Source: Bubalus kerabau (taxonomy: Eukaryota > Chordata > Mammalia > Artiodactyla > Bovidae). From it: 64,000 nt of DNA. The notes under the pieces are model-generated. The model ran no database searches and was not told where the DNA came from. It saw only the letters and a program-made list of their open reading frames with translations. Each line of letters begins with the position of its first letter. Position 1 is the stretch's first letter. Both the position numbers and the translations under genes were made by a program. The DNA is taken from positions 20,675,501-20,739,500 of the forward strand of contig NC_073628.1 of assembly GCF_029407905.1 (NCBI RefSeq). The letters are read 5' to 3'. Positions 1-11,881 of the stretch are shown piece after piece.

Positions 1-185
1 AGAATCCACCTGCCAATGCATGACATGCGGGTTTGATCTCTGGGTTGGGAAGACGCTATGGAGAAGGAAGTGACCACCCGATCCAGTATTCTGGCCTGGG
101 AAATCCCATGGACAGGGGAGCCTGGTGGGCTACTTCCCTGGGGTCACAAAGAGTCAGACATGACTTAGCGATTGAGCATGCACAG
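1..185 (+). mobile_element. Bov-tA SINE, 5' end cut by window edge
   Basis: A tRNA-derived head is followed by the BovA body (CCAGTATTCTGGCCTGG) and a tail like the BovB 3' end (CACAAAGAGTCAGACATGAC). The start lies outside the window. No function beyond being a retroposed Pol III transcript. An open frame of 70 codons runs through it but is only SINE sequence. Confidence 0.9.
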
Positions 186-507
186 AGGATATTTACATTA
201 ATGCCTAATACCCAAAAGTTTCTTAGTAGTCCATTTTTTAACTAACCAGGCTTTCCAAAAGTCTAATAATTCAAGTGTTTTTCCTCAGAGGAAAGAGAAA
301 TGCAACGATGCAAATAGTAAAGCCCCTGCCCTCCAGAGGCTTATACCCTAGTTGGAAGAATGAATCCCCACGTGGAGAGTGAGCTGACATAGTCTGGCTC
401 CTCTTTAGTGGTTTAGGCTCAGTGTTGTTCATCCTGCCCAGTGGCCACATTAAAAACTCTGGAGAAAATAACTTAGAACAAGAGTTTGGAGATGCTAAAG
501 AGTAAAA
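186..507. other. Non-repetitive spacer, nothing recognised
   Basis: AT-rich unique-looking sequence with no open frame of note, no splice-site pair and no recognisable repeat. Confidence 0.5.
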
Positions 508-683
508 GGGGTCCCTTGTGGCTCAGCTGGTGAAGAATCTGCCTGAAATGAGGGAGACCTGGGTTTAGTCCCTGGGTTGGGAAGATCCCTTGGAGAAGGG
601 AAAGGCTACCCACGCCAGTATTTTGGCCTGGAGAAGTCCATGGGTCACAAAAAGTCGGATATGACTGAGCAACTTTCACTTCA
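508..683 (+). mobile_element. Bov-tA SINE
   Basis: The tRNA-like head (GTGGCTCAGCTGGTGAAGAA, a degenerate A box) is followed by the BovA body. The tail ends in ATGACTGAGCAACTTTCACT. The B-box region reads GGGTTTAGTCCC instead of GGTTCGATCCC, so its internal promoter is decayed. It abuts the 5' end of the next BovB copy. Confidence 0.9.
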
Positions 684-693
684 GTAGAATTAA

Positions 694-2990
694 TGGTCAT
701 AGCAAACACTCTCTTCCAACAACACAAGAGAAAACTCTACACATGGACATCACCAGATGGTCAACACTGAAATCAGATTGATTATATTCTTTGCAGCCAA
801 ACATGAAGAAGCTCTATACAGTCAGCAAAAACAAGACCAGGAGCTGACTGTGGCTCAAAACATGAACTCTTTATTGCCAAATTCAGACTTAAATTCAAGA
901 AAGTAGGCAAAACCACTAGACCATTCAGGTATGACCTAAACCAAATCCGTTATGATTATACAGTGGAAGTGAGAAATAGATTTAAGAGACTAGATCTGAT
1001 AGATAGAGTGCCTGATAAACTATGGACAGAGGTTCGTGACTTTGTACAGGAGACAGGGATCAAGACCATCCCCATGGAAAAGAAATGCAAAAAAGCAAAA
1101 TGGATGTCTGGGGGGCCTTACAAATAGCTGTGAAGAGAAGAGAAGTGAAAAGCAAAGGAGAAAGGGAAAGATAAAAGCATCTGAATACAGAGTTCCAAAG
1201 AATATCAAGGAGAGATAAGAAAGCCTTCCTCAGTGATCAATGCAAAGAAATAGAGGGAAAAAACAGAATGGAAAAGACTAGAGATCTCTTCAAGAAAATT
1301 AGAGATACCAAGGAACATTTCATGCAAAGATGGGCTCGATAAAGGACAGAAATGGTATGGACCTAACAGAAGCAGAAGATATTAAGAAGAGGTGGCAAGA
1401 AACACAGCAGAACTGTACAAAAAAGATTTGCACAATCAAGATAATCACGATGGTGTGATCACTCACATAGAGCCAGACATCCTGGAATGTGAAGTCAAGT
1501 GGGCCTTAGGAAGCATCACTATGAACAAAGCTAGTGGAGGTGATAGAATCTCAGTTGAGCTATTTCAAATCCTGAAAGATGATGCTGTGAAAGTGCTGCA
1601 CTCAGTATGCCAGCAAATTTGGAAAAGTCAGCAGTGGCCACAGGACTGGAAAAGGTCAGTTTTCATTCCAATCCCAAAGAAAGGCAATGCCAAAGAATGC
1701 TCAAACTACCGCACAATTGCACTCATCTCACATGCTAGTAAAGTAATGCTCAAAATTCTCCAAGCCAGGCTTCAGCAATACATGAACTGTGAACTTCCAG
1801 ATGTTCAAGCTGGTTTTAGAAAAGGCAGAGGAACCAAAGATCAAATTCTCAACATCCGCTGGACCATTGAAAAAGCAAGAGAACTCCAGAAAAACATCTA
1901 TTTCTGCTTTATTGACTATGCCAAAGCCTTTGACTGTGTGGATCACAACAAACTGTGGAAAATTCTGAAAGAGATGGGAATATCAGACCACCTGACCTGC
2001 CTCTTGAGAAATCTGTATGCAGGTCAGGAAGCAACAGTTAGAACTGGACACAGAAAAATACACTGGTTCCAAAAAGGAAAAGGAGTACGTCAAAGCTGTA
2101 TATTGTCACCCTGTTTATTTAACTTCTATGCAGAGTATATCATGAGAAATGGTGGACTGGAGGAAGCACAAGCTGGAATCAAGATTGCTGGGTAAATATC
2201 AATAACCTCAGATATGCAGATGACACCACCCTTATGGCAGAAAGTGAAGTAGAACTAAAGAGCCTCTTGATGAAAGTGAAAGAGGAGAGTGAAAAAGTTG
2301 GCTTAAAGCTCAACATCAGAAAACTAGGATCATGGCATCTGGTCCCATCACTTCATGAGAAATAGATGGGGAAACAGTGGAAATAGTGGCTGACTTTATT
2401 TTTTTGGGCTCTAAAATCACTGCAGATGGTGATTGCAGCCATGAAATTAAAAGACGCTTACTCCTTGGAAGGGAAGTTATGACCAACCTAGACAGCATAT
2501 TGAAAAGCAGAGACATTACTTTGCCAACAAAGGTCCATCTAGTCAAGGCTATGGTTTTTCCAGTGGTCATGTATGGATGTGAGAGTTGGACTGTGAAGAA
2601 AGCTGAGCACTGAAGAATTGATGCTTTTGAACTGTGGTGTTGGAGAAGAATCTTGAGAGCCCCTTGGACTGCAAGGAGATCCAACCAGTCCATCCTAAAG
2701 GAAATCAGTCCTGGGTGTTCATTGGAAGGACTGATGCTAAAGCTGAAACTCCCGTACTTTGGCCACCTCATGCGAAGAGTTGACTCATTGGAAAAGACTC
2801 TGAAGCTGGGAGGGTGGGGGCAGGAGGATAAGGGGATGACAGAGGATGAGATGGCTGGAGGGCATCACCGATTCGATGGACGTGAGTTTGAGTGAACTCT
2901 GGAAGTTGGTGATGGACAGGGAGGCCTGGCATGCTGTAATTCATGGGGTCGCAAAGAGTTGGACACGACTGAGTGGCTGAACTGAACTGA
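694..2990 (+). mobile_element. BovB (RTE) LINE, copy 1, 5'-truncated 2.3 kb
   Basis: BovB is an RTE-class non-LTR retrotransposon encoding an apurinic-type endonuclease followed by reverse transcriptase (RT). This copy runs from the end of the endonuclease region through RT to the exact BovB 3' terminus, ACTGAACTGAACTGA. The endonuclease motif expected as S-D-H is S-K-H here (codons at 855-863), so that active site is lost. RT motifs are listed under the pseudogene entry. Frame changes and stops separate the pieces 1392-2195, 2377-2613 and 2653-2895. It is a dead copy. Confidence 0.96.
1392..2195 (+). pseudogene. BovB reverse transcriptase fragment (267 codons)
   Basis: Open fragment of the BovB RT. 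Visible RT blocks: FIPIPKKG near residues 91-98; NYRTIALIS near 105-113; motif A FIDYAKAFD at 173-181, with the catalytic Asp at 175 (codon 1914-1916); motif B GVRQSCILSP at 231-240, where Ser replaces the usual second Gly. The frame stops at 2193-2195, just before the YADD block, because bases are missing compared with the sister copies. YADD itself is still readable in another frame near 2213-2224. The fragment cannot make a working polymerase. Confidence 0.93.
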
Positions 2991-3425
2991 AAGAATAAAA
3001 AAATTTCAAAAAATGTATTGTGGAATGAAGTAAAAATAAAATTTAACAACAGCACAGGAGTGAGTTTTCTGTTTTGTTTGCAGTTTTGTCCTGAGGCTGG
3101 GGCATTTTTGCTGCAGACCTGAAGGCAGTGGTTGTAGGGTAAACTTCAATAGTAATACCGACTATCTTGCCAGAGGAAATACGCAGAAACAAAGGTCAGG
3201 GAATGAAGAGAACAAGAGAATCCTAGAAGAGAGAATGGTTTCCCTTGATTCTGTATCTGAATCCACAGGACTATCAACCAGCATAGTAAAAGCACTAAGA
3301 ACTGGACTGAGATTTGAACCATTGTCCCCAAAAGGGGAAACAGAGTTTGCAGTTGGACTTGCTGGGACTGCCTGCCTGCTCACACAAATGACAACAAAAA
3401 ACAAAATCCTTTATAATGAATTATG
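2991..3425. other. Unassigned sequence between BovB and an ancient repeat
   Basis: No repeat family recognised. A 157-codon frame (3235-3708) starts here but runs straight into the transposon relic at 3426. It has no domain or codon-level sign of being a gene, and I treat it as chance. Confidence 0.4.
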
Positions 3426-3612
3426 CCTGCAGGTCAAATCTGGGCCACTGTCTTTTTTTGTAAATAATTTTTTTTTGTGTGGAACACAGCTGTGCCCATT
3501 CATATATGAACCGTCAGAAGATCTGAACTGTTACAGGGACAGTGTGGTCTGCAACCTAAAATATTTACTAACTGGCCCTGCGCAAAAATATCTGGCAACT
3601 CCTGCTCTAGCT
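3426..3612 (+). mobile_element. Ancient mammalian transposon relic (MER-type)
   Basis: The segment carries the recognisable pattern TGCAGGTCAAATCTGGGCCA, then TGGAACACAGCTGTGCCCAT, then CCTAAAATATTTACTAACTG and a GGCAACTCCTGCTCT end. This is a common non-autonomous mammalian repeat, probably a hAT-like DNA element; I do not trust my memory for the exact family. A second copy in the same orientation lies at 15273-15468. Confidence 0.7.
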
Positions 3613-3794
3613 GATTCTAACAGCACCCAGAGTTTATATGACACATTATTTGCAATGTCAAGGAAAAATAAAATACTTCTTGACCTAAAAAGAACCAGGA
3701 AAGTGTGACCGATTCTCCAAGAAAAACAAAATCAGATGTTGGAATTCTTAGACAAGACTTTAAAGCAGTTTTCACAACTGTGGTGCATGATATG

Positions 3795-4001
3795 GGCTTC
3801 CATGTTGGCTCAGAAGGTAAAGAATCTGCCTGCCATGCAGGAGATCTGGGTGTGATCCCTGGGTCGGGAAAACCCCCTGAAGAGGGAACTAGCAACCCAC
3901 TCCAGTATTCCTACCTGGAGAATTCCATGGACAGAAGAGCCTGGTGGGCTATAGTCCACAGGTTGCAAAGAGTCAGACAGGATTGGGCGACTATCACTTT
4001 T
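3795..4001 (+). mobile_element. Bov-tA SINE
   Basis: Complete: GGGCTTCCATGTTGGCTCAG head, degenerate B box (GGTGTGATCCC), BovA body, and a tail ending near GGCGACTATCACTTTTC. It lies directly upstream of an old L1. Confidence 0.92.
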
Positions 4002-4806
4002 CGATGATGTGAAAGAAAACAATCTTTAAATGAATAAAAAGCTATAAATTTTTATCCCAGAAATATGAAAGAAACAAAACAGAAATTTTAGAATTATAAA
4101 AGTACAATAACATAAATTAAAAAAAAAGCACTGGATGGTTTCAATAGAAGAATGAAAATGACAGAGAAACTTGTGAGCTTCAAGTCAGTAAATGTGAAGA
4201 GAGAGCAATAGAAAAATTCTATGTAAATAATAGAGATAAATGATATTGAAATAAAATTAACAGAGACTCAGAGACCTGTGAGAGAATAGGAAAAGGCCTG
4301 GCATCCCTATTATTTACTGGAGACTCAGGAGGAGAAGAGAAAGAAAAGAGATCAGTTTAAAAAAAAGAATATATAATAGGTGAAAAATTTCTAAATTTGG
4401 CTAAAGTCATATTTTCCAAATTCAAAAAGCCTCAGCAAAACCCTAAAGAAGATGATCTATAAAGAAAAATAGAAAAAAGAAAAGAAAAGATGCATTGTAA
4501 CCATACTGCTGAAAGTTAAGGGAAGAAATGTTGTAATAATACAGAAATAACACATTATAAAGGACCCATAATTCAAGTGATTTCAGATTTCCCACCAAAA
4601 GTCATTTTATTTCAGAACTGTCAATCTTGAAAACATACTAGATTCAGAAAAGACCCAACTATATGATGTTTCCAAAAAATGTATTTTAAGTATAATAATA
4701 TAGGCAGGCTAAAGGTTAAAAGATCTTTAAAAAGACACACTACTAAATATTCAGTGGATCAAAGATGAAGACTAAGAATTGCAAAAGAAATTAGAATATA
4801 TTCTGA

Positions 4807-4931
4807 GGACTCCTCTGGTAATCCAGTGGTTAAGACTCTGTGTTCCACTGCAGGGGGCGTGGGTTCTGTTCCTGGTAAGGAACTAAGATCTTTCATGCTG
4901 TGCTGTGTGGGGGGAAAAAAAACAGAGAGAG
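4807..4931 (+). mobile_element. CHR-type tRNA-derived SINE with perfect 14-bp TSD
   Basis: CHR SINE: CTCTGGTAATCCAGTGGTTA head, a decayed B box (GGGTTCTGTTCCTGG), the AAGGAACTAAGATC block, and a short A-rich tail. AGAATATATTCTGA is repeated exactly at 4793-4806 and 4932-4945, which marks an L1-style insertion into the older L1. Confidence 0.9.
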
Positions 4932-6426
4932 AGAATATATTCTGAACTGATTGAAAATTAAAAAAATATAAAAAAATCTTTGAGATGCTGTTCAAGTAAT
5001 GCTAAGAAAAACTTACAGTAGCAAATACTTATATTAGAAAAGTATATTATAAATAGAAAAAGTATATTACATATAGAAAGTATTTATTTATCAAATAAAT
5101 AATCTAAGCTTTTACCTGGCCAAACTAAAAAAAAGCAAACTCAAATCCAGCAGAAAAGGAAATAACAAAAATAGAAAATAAAATCAAAAAAGCAATTGAG
5201 AATATCAATGACACCAAAGCTTTTTCTCCATAGAGATAAATAAAATTGATAAACCTTTAGACTGACCAAAAACAAAACAGAGAAAACGCATATTACCTAC
5301 ATTAACACAGTGGAACAAAACAGACACACATACAGCCCCACGTATAAGAAAAGAATAATAATGAAATACTGCAAAAAATATTACACTTCAAAATTTGAAA
5401 ACTTAGATAAAATGGATCAGTGTTTTGGAAAGACATAAACTGTCAAAATTCACATGAGAATATGTTGACCACCAGAATGTATTAACAAATGGAGTAAATC
5501 TTTTAAGTAAATGTAAGTTGTAGGCACAGTTCTTCCTGAGGAGAAAATTATAGATCCCTGTAGTTTCAGGGACAAATTCTTTTAAAAAGGTAAGAAAAAA
5601 AATAACACCAATTTTATACAATCTCCTCGAGAAAATAGAAGAGGATGAAACACTTTCCCTCTCATCCTATGAGGTCAGGATAACCCTGATACCCAAATCA
5701 AAGAAAACAGTACAAGAAAAAAAAAAAAGAAAAAAACCTTAAGACCCTCAGGAACTTATATATAAGAATTCTCAGAAAAATATTAGCAAATCACAGAGAT
5801 AATGTGGTATTGACAGAAGAATATTCACACAGATCAATGGAACTCAATACACAGTGCAATAACAGACCCACACAAATAACACTGAAAGATATCTACAAAG
5901 GAAGAAAAGTTGCTCAATGGAGAAAGTAAGATCTCTTTAACAAATGGTTTTGGAACATATTGCACTCCATATACCAAAGGGAGAAGAAAAGGAAACTTCA
6001 ACCTCAACTTAAATTTTACATATTATACAAAAATTAACTCATAGTGGATTGATCATAGATCTAAACCTTTTAAAAATCAAAAAACTTTAAGGAGAAAGCA
6101 TGAAGGAATATTTGATCCAGGGGTAGGCATATTTCTTAGAACTGATACCGAAAGCACCATCCATAAAAAACCAAATTGATACAGTGGTAGTTTCATCAAA
6201 ATTTAAAATGCTTAATATGCAAAGGCATTGTCAAGAAAATATAAAGATAAGCCATAGTTCCAAAAAAAAAAGATTTAAATCACATACTGAACACATTACT
6301 TCTATCTATCAACAGTAAGAGAACAATCAAAACAGTTAATAATTGGGGAAAATATTGAACAGACATTTAAATAGGGAGAATATATAAATGGCACACATGA
6401 AAATATGCTTAACATCATGGACCATT

Positions 6427-6739
6427 GTGAAGTGAAAGTCGTTCAGTTGTGTCCGACTCTTTGCAACCCCATAGACGTCCATGGAATTCTCCAGGTTAGA
6501 ATACTAGAGAGGGTAGCTTTTCCCTTCGCCAGGGAATCTTCCCAACCCAGGGATCGAACCCAGGTCTTCCACATTTGCAGGCAGATTCTTTACCAGCTGA
6601 GCCACAAGGGAAGCCCAAGAATACTGGAGTGGGTAGCCTAACCCTTCTTCAGTGGATCTTCCTGACCCAGGAATCCAACAGGGGTCTTCTGCATTGCAGG
6701 CGGTTTCTTTACCAACTGAGCTATCAGGGAAACTGCATT
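6427..6739 (-). mobile_element. Bov-tA dimer inserted in L1
   Basis: On the minus strand two tRNA-like heads are followed by one BovA body and tail. The first head carries B box GGGTTCGATCCC (near 6549-6560, read on minus). GACCATT flanks it at 6420-6426 and 6740-6746. L1 sequence resumes on both sides, so the SINE is younger than that L1. Confidence 0.88.
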
Positions 6740-7178
6740 GACCATTAGAGAACTGTAAATTAAACCTATGATGAGATACAAATACACAATGTTTAGAAAG
6801 ACTAAAATAAAGAACACTGATAATACAAGGGCTGGTAGGGATAGTACAATGGGCTCTATTATGTCTTGTTGCCAAGAATGAAAATGGAACAGGCACTTTG
6901 GAAAACAATTTGACAGTTTCTTAAACAGCAATCACAGTCATGGGTATTTAACTTAGAAATATTAAAGAAAGAAAATGATGTTCATATAAAAACTTGTACA
7001 TGAATGCTCATAGCAGCTTTAGTTGTAATAGCCGAATAGTAGAATCAACTCAGAGGTCCTTCAACTAGTGAATATATAAACAGTGATACACCTGTACAGT
7101 GGTTGCTGCTTAGCAATACGAAGGAAGAAATTTTGATAGAGGCAACAACCAGAATGGATCTTAAGGGGCTCATGATGT

Positions 7179-7281
7179 GTGGGGAAAAAACCAAAAGACC
7201 TTAGTTCTCCTACCAAGGATCAAACCTGCACCTCCTCCATTGGAAGGCAGTCTTAACCACTGGATCACCAAGGAAGTCCCC
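7179..7281 (-). mobile_element. CHR-type SINE, minus strand
   Basis: Reverse complement of the CHR head (GACTTCCTTGGTGATCCAGT) and AGGAGAACTAAGGTC block, ending in an A-rich tail that appears as the T/A-rich left edge. It lies at the 3' end of the old L1. Confidence 0.85.
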
Positions 7282-7368
7282 TGTAATGTGGGACCTTAGT
7301 AATGTTTCAGTTGTTTTTATTGTTGTTTAGTAGCTAAACTAATACATTACATATAGAAAGAATTTTTT

Positions 7369-8850
7369 AAAATGCTGAGTTACCGTTTTATTTATGGGAT
7401 ATACCCTATGTGGCTGTGGTGTGTAATATTGTTAACAGGCTGTTGTATTTGTTTTGCTCACATTTTAAAGTATTTTTGGATCTTTATTCAGGAGAAGTAT
7501 TTTTCTCTAATTCTCTTTCTTCGTGATGTTTTTATCTCATTTTCATATCAGGATAATGTTGGCCTCATGCTGTTTCTCCTCTTCTGTTTTTTTGGGTAGA
7601 GTTTGAGAGGAATTGGTGCTAATCATGCAAAGAGTCAGACAGGATTGAAGCAACTTAGCATGCATGCATACTTCAAATTATTAGAATTTGCCAGTGAAGT
7701 CATCTTGTCCTGGACGTTTTTTATCGGGAAGATTTTTATTACTGACGCAATTCCCTTACTTTTTAGAGATATAGTCATATTTCCTATTTTTTTTCTTGAG
7801 TCAGTTTTGGTAATTTGTGTGTTTCTAGGAATGTATGCTTTTCATCTAAGTTATCTAATTTATTGACATATAATTGTCCATGGTATTAGCTTATAATCCT
7901 TTTTATTTCTGTAAGATTCATGATAATGTCCCCTTTATCATTTCTGATTTATTTGTGTCTTCTCTCTCTTTTTTTCTTATTAGTTTAGCTAAAGGTTTGC
8001 TGACTTTGTTGACCTTTCCAAGAACCAACTTTTGTTTTCATTGTATTGTTTCTATTGTTTTTGTATGCTCTATTTCATTTGTCTCTGCTCTAAACTTTAT
8101 CAGTTCCTTCTGGTATCTCTGGATTTAGTTTTCTCTTTCTTTTTTAGCTTCTCAAAATATTAAGTTAGGATATTGGTTTGAGATCTTTCTTCCTCTTTAA
8201 TGTAGGTGTTTACAGCTATCAGTTTACATCCAAGCATTGCTTTCTTTGTATCTTGTTAAGTTTTAGTAGGCTCGGTTCTCATTTTCATTTACCTCTAAAT
8301 ATTTTCTAATTATTCTCATGATGTCTTCTTTTAATCACTGGTTGATTAAAAGTATTTTTTTTTAATTTCCACATATTTGTAAATTTTCCAATTCCCTTTA
8401 TTGACATCTAGCTTCATTTGATTGTGGTCAGTGCAGTCTCTTAGAATGATTTTAATCTTTTAAAATTTATTGAGAGCTGTTTTATGGCCAAGCATATTTC
8501 TTCCTTTGTTTCTATCAGTGTTTGCTTCATACATATTGGGGTTCTGTTATTGTTGCATATATGTTTACAATTATTATATATTCTTGGTGAATTGACACAT
8601 TTATCAATATTAAATGTTCTTATGTGTCTCTTGTAACAGTTTTTAACTTAAAGTCTATTTTGTCTTAGAATAGCCACACTCACTATTTTTTGATCACTCT
8701 TTGCATGAAATGTATTTTTTAATCCTTTAACTTTCAACTTATTTGTGTTTTTTAGAAGTAAAAACAATTTTTCTCCATCTGCACCATGAGGTTATAAAAT
8801 ATTTTTAAACTATCTGTACAATTCTTATTGCATTTTCAGATATTCCATGA
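7369..8850 (-). mobile_element. Old L1 LINE, ORF2 endonuclease and RT part, minus strand
   Basis: Read on the minus strand this follows L1 ORF2: the RT region at 7470-7700, the linker near 7960-8040 (AAGGTTTGCTGACTTTGTTG on plus), and the endonuclease part at about 8280-8760 (TGTCTCTTGTAACAGTTTTT on plus). Several short frames exist but none is a gene. It lies tail-to-tail with the L1 that ends near 7177. Confidence 0.82.
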
Positions 8851-8876
8851 TAAACATGCACTACTTTTATAGTCAC

Positions 8877-9053
8877 TGCTGCTGCTGCTGCTAAGTCACT
8901 TCAGTCGTGTCCGACTCTGTGTGACCCCAGAGACGGCAGCCCACCACGCTCCCCCATCCCTGGGATTCTCCAGGCAAGAACACTGGAGTGGGTTGCCATT
9001 TCCTTCTCCAATGCATGAAAGTGAAAAGTGGAAGTGAAGTCGCTCAGTCGTGT
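8877..9053 (-). mobile_element. Bov-A2 SINE, 5'-truncated, minus strand
   Basis: Minus strand: part of the first BovA unit, then GCATTGGAGAAGGAAATGG and a full second unit, ending in a (CAG)n tail seen as CTGCTGCTGCTGCT on plus. Bov-A2 is the dimeric BovA family without a tRNA head. Confidence 0.9.
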
Positions 9054-9654
9054 CACAAATTACATTAATACAGAATCAAACAAGAAAAGTACTGTAAAAG
9101 TATCGAAGAGATAGATATATTATTTGCTAGAAAATTCTAGCAAATAAAAAAGTGAAAAGAATCATTTTCCAGGAGCTAGTGATGAGTTTTTTTCTCTTTA
9201 CTTGAGGATAGGCTACTAGCATTATAGAAATCCAGAAGATTAGAGTGTAGTCATAGACTATATAAGCTGAAGTTTTTCATGGAGGAGATTAGTTTCATCT
9301 TAGCTTGACAAAGAGAAAAAGAAAAGGAGGTCCAGGTGTAGGGAAATGACCTGAGCAAAGATACAGTTTAGAATTATTATAGAAGGTACATTTGAAGGAT
9401 ACATGTCAAGTTGTGTGGGTTGTTTGCAAGATTGCATTTCTTATCTTATTTAAAAGAATTTATCTTGCTGTTGAATGTCAGTCCACACGCAGCCTTGAAG
9501 AGATGGCTAAGATGGAAATGGCTATCTAATAACACCTGAAGTCCAACTCACAAAGGTAAGAACCTATAAAGCTCCTAGGGCTATCACTTACTGTATTAAC
9601 ATAATTAATTTAAACAATTTTTGTTTAGCTTTATTTATTTGCTGGCTCATCTGG
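9054..9654. other. Unassigned AT-rich sequence
   Basis: No open frame or repeat that I can name. Possibly old interspersed DNA too diverged to place by eye. Confidence 0.4.
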
Positions 9655-9790
9655 TGTCTGTGTCCCCACAGTAGAAAGTAAGGTTCAGAAGAACAGGGAC
9701 TTTGTCCCATCTCTTCTGTATCTCCAGTGCTTACCATGGACTTGGCATGCAGTAAGTGCTCAATATGTATTTATTGTTTGATAAATGTGA
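9655..9790 (+). mobile_element. L2 LINE 3' end
   Basis: Matches the L2 3' region: GGGACTTTGTCCCATCTCTT, CAGTGCTTACCATGGACTTG and GTAAGTGCTCAATATGTATT in the expected order. An ancient mammalian LINE. Confidence 0.8.
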
Positions 9791-10758
9791 TAATTTTAAA
9801 ACTAAATAAAATAACTTATCTTTTCCATTAAAGGGCAGTGGAAAGGTGTCTCTGGAATATAGACACTCAATCACTGAGTCATTGATTTCTTTACCATTTT
9901 GTAATAGACAGCTGAGAGAGCTATTACCCTTTTATAACAGATTTTTCTTTCAACTAACCCTAGGCTTCATATAAAATTAAAAAGTAGAGAATATGTGGTT
10001 AAGATCTTTGACTATCTTTGGAGGGCCAAGGCTGCCTGACAGACTTCAGGATGGAGAATGGCCAGAGGGTCAGGGTTTTGCAACAGCACGGGCAAAGTTG
10101 GATTACTCTCTCTTAGCCTCTTGGCAGCTCTATTTTCAGCTGAAACCCTGGGAGGCAAGTCTGAGCACAGATGCAAAGTTATGACTGATGCTAGCATCGT
10201 CAAAAGTCCTGACGCGGTAAAGAGGCAGCTTCAGCTAGCTTACATAATGTCTAGCTGAATACATTTTCCTTCTGGTGATTATTTACTTTTCTCAAATTCT
10301 GAAATTTCTGTCTGTAGTTTATTTTGCGTGAATTCCTGTGCCATGTGATATTCTCTTTCTTCCATGGATCTGACACATGCCTTTTTTTCCCCACAGGGAG
10401 CAGCATCCTTCTTCAACCAACTTACTAACATAAAAAATTTTTTTAATAACATTTTTGTCCCAGTTTTTGTATTTTATCATAGCAAAGGCTGCTTACAGGC
10501 ATGAAAGGAGCACAGAGTAGATGACTATTTAGAAGATTCGGATTAAGCCCAAATTGACCTTATTTTCCTTCAATTTCATCTCAGTATCTGTTAGCAGTTG
10601 CCCTGAGCTTTCCTGACATCTCTTAATGTGCTTTTTATATCACAATAGTAATGCAGCTATTTAACCATGCCTTCTTTATTCCTGGTACAGGCTTCACACA
10701 GAAGATGGCATTCACTGGAGAACTTGAAGCACAAGTTAAAACACCAAGAGCTAGAGCT
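9791..10758. other. Unassigned sequence
   Basis: Low-copy-looking sequence. Three overlapping open frames of 63-66 codons at 9993-10258 lie in different frames on both strands with no domain, so I do not call a gene. No confident repeat. Confidence 0.4.
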
Positions 10759-10945
10759 GTGTTTTATTGAGCATTTACTATATTTAACTCTTCACAGCAA
10801 CTTGCAAATTAGTGTTACTAGTGTCCTCATTTGTAGATGAGAAACTAAGGTAAATGCAAGTTAGGTAAATTCCCTACCATCACTCAGTGAGAGAGTAGCT
10901 TCCCATTCATTCTGCCAGGCTTCAGAATTCAAGCTCTAAATATAG
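10759..10945 (-). mobile_element. MIR SINE, minus strand
   Basis: The reverse MIR pattern is clear: TTATTGAGCATTTACTATAT, then GTCCTCATTTGTAGATGAGA, then AAGTTAGGTAAATTCCCTAC and a decayed head region. Ancient. Confidence 0.85.
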
Positions 10946-11881
10946 TAATAAAAGGGTGTGAGGGGCATTGTGTCTGCCAACAATGGAAAAATAGAATGTA
11001 AAGATACCAGTATATGAGGTTTTTGTGTTGAGCAAGAGTGAGGATTTTGGTGCAGTTCAAATGTAAGTTACATTAAGAGAGACGCTGAAGGTGAGATGAA
11101 AAGTCTCATGGACAAAAACTGAGAGAACAATGAGGATTTAGAAATAGCCAGATAACATTAACCTTTGAATGTTAAAATATGAAATACATGGGTTATAGGT
11201 GAGGTTGTAGAACCATTTTAAAGACAGATTCTTTCCAAGGTTAAGACTTGACTGGAATCTGATTGAAGACACTAACTTTTAAAAGTCAATTCAAATATTT
11301 TTTTTCAGCAACAGAACTATTCACCAAGAAGTATCACAGAGGCAAATGGGTATGTTCTGTAATCAATGAAATTCAGTATCACAGAGGCAAATGGCTATGT
11401 TCTGTAATCAATGAAATGTTTGACCCCAAAACATTCATCAGGATGTTCAAAAACGATGACACTGCTCGTACAATCATCAAACTAAGAAATTCAGTGAGGT
11501 GCATTTTTCATAGAAAATCTTCTTTTTCCCCAGTGAAATTTTATGCATAAATTCAATATACAATACAGAGAAAAGTAGAATTGTTTAGATAAGAAAGTCT
11601 TGGAGGATCTAGATTCTACAGAACTCAGTTTCCTTTTATACATATAATAATGATATAATTAATTTTGTAAGAAGCTACAATTCTTTGTTGTAATTCCGAG
11701 ATCACAGTGAAACTTTCTAATTATGATTTTTCCATATAACTTTGATTGCAAGGAGGTGATTCTAAGCAGAAAACAGTCAGATTCTGCTCCAGGTGTCTGA
11801 AATGCATTTGTGCACAAAATAAGGCATCTAACAGATTTATTTCTCATATAAATTAATATAGTAGTATTCTAGTTTAATAAT
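10946..11881. other. Unassigned sequence holding a duplicated small frame
   Basis: A 95-codon frame at 11263-11550 contains an in-frame 45-bp tandem duplication (separate entry). It is preceded by a pyrimidine tract and CAG (11299-11309) that looks like a splice acceptor. There is no matching donor or neighbouring exon, so I list it only as a curiosity. Confidence 0.35.
11330..11419. repeat. 45-bp direct tandem duplication
   Basis: Two adjacent 45-base units start at 11330 and 11375 with AGTATCACAGAGGCAAATGG and differ at about three bases. Since 45 is divisible by three, the surrounding frame repeats the peptide YHRGKW-CSVINE twice. Confidence 0.9.

Larger units (their letters stand above)
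4050..7177 (+). mobile_element. Old L1 LINE, ORF1 to ORF2 C-terminus, heavily decayed
   Basis: In order: an ORF1-like stretch (from about 4060, with AGGAGGAGAAGAGAAAGA near 4327); an endonuclease-region match near 4650-4720; an RT-region match near 5110-5280 (AATAAAATTGATAAACCTTT); then, after an internal deletion near 5800, the ORF2 C-terminal region to about 7160. No frame survives more than a few dozen codons. Two later SINEs sit inside it (4807-4931 and 6427-6739). Age and subfamily cannot be judged without alignment. Confidence 0.85.

Noticed and set aside
3235..3708. 157-codon plus frame
   Set aside because: Runs from unique DNA through an ancient transposon relic; no domain, signal or conserved motif, so chance is the simpler reading.
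7369..8128. Series of 75-87-codon hydrophobic plus-strand frames
   Set aside because: They are antisense to L1 ORF2; the hydrophobicity comes from the T-rich strand.
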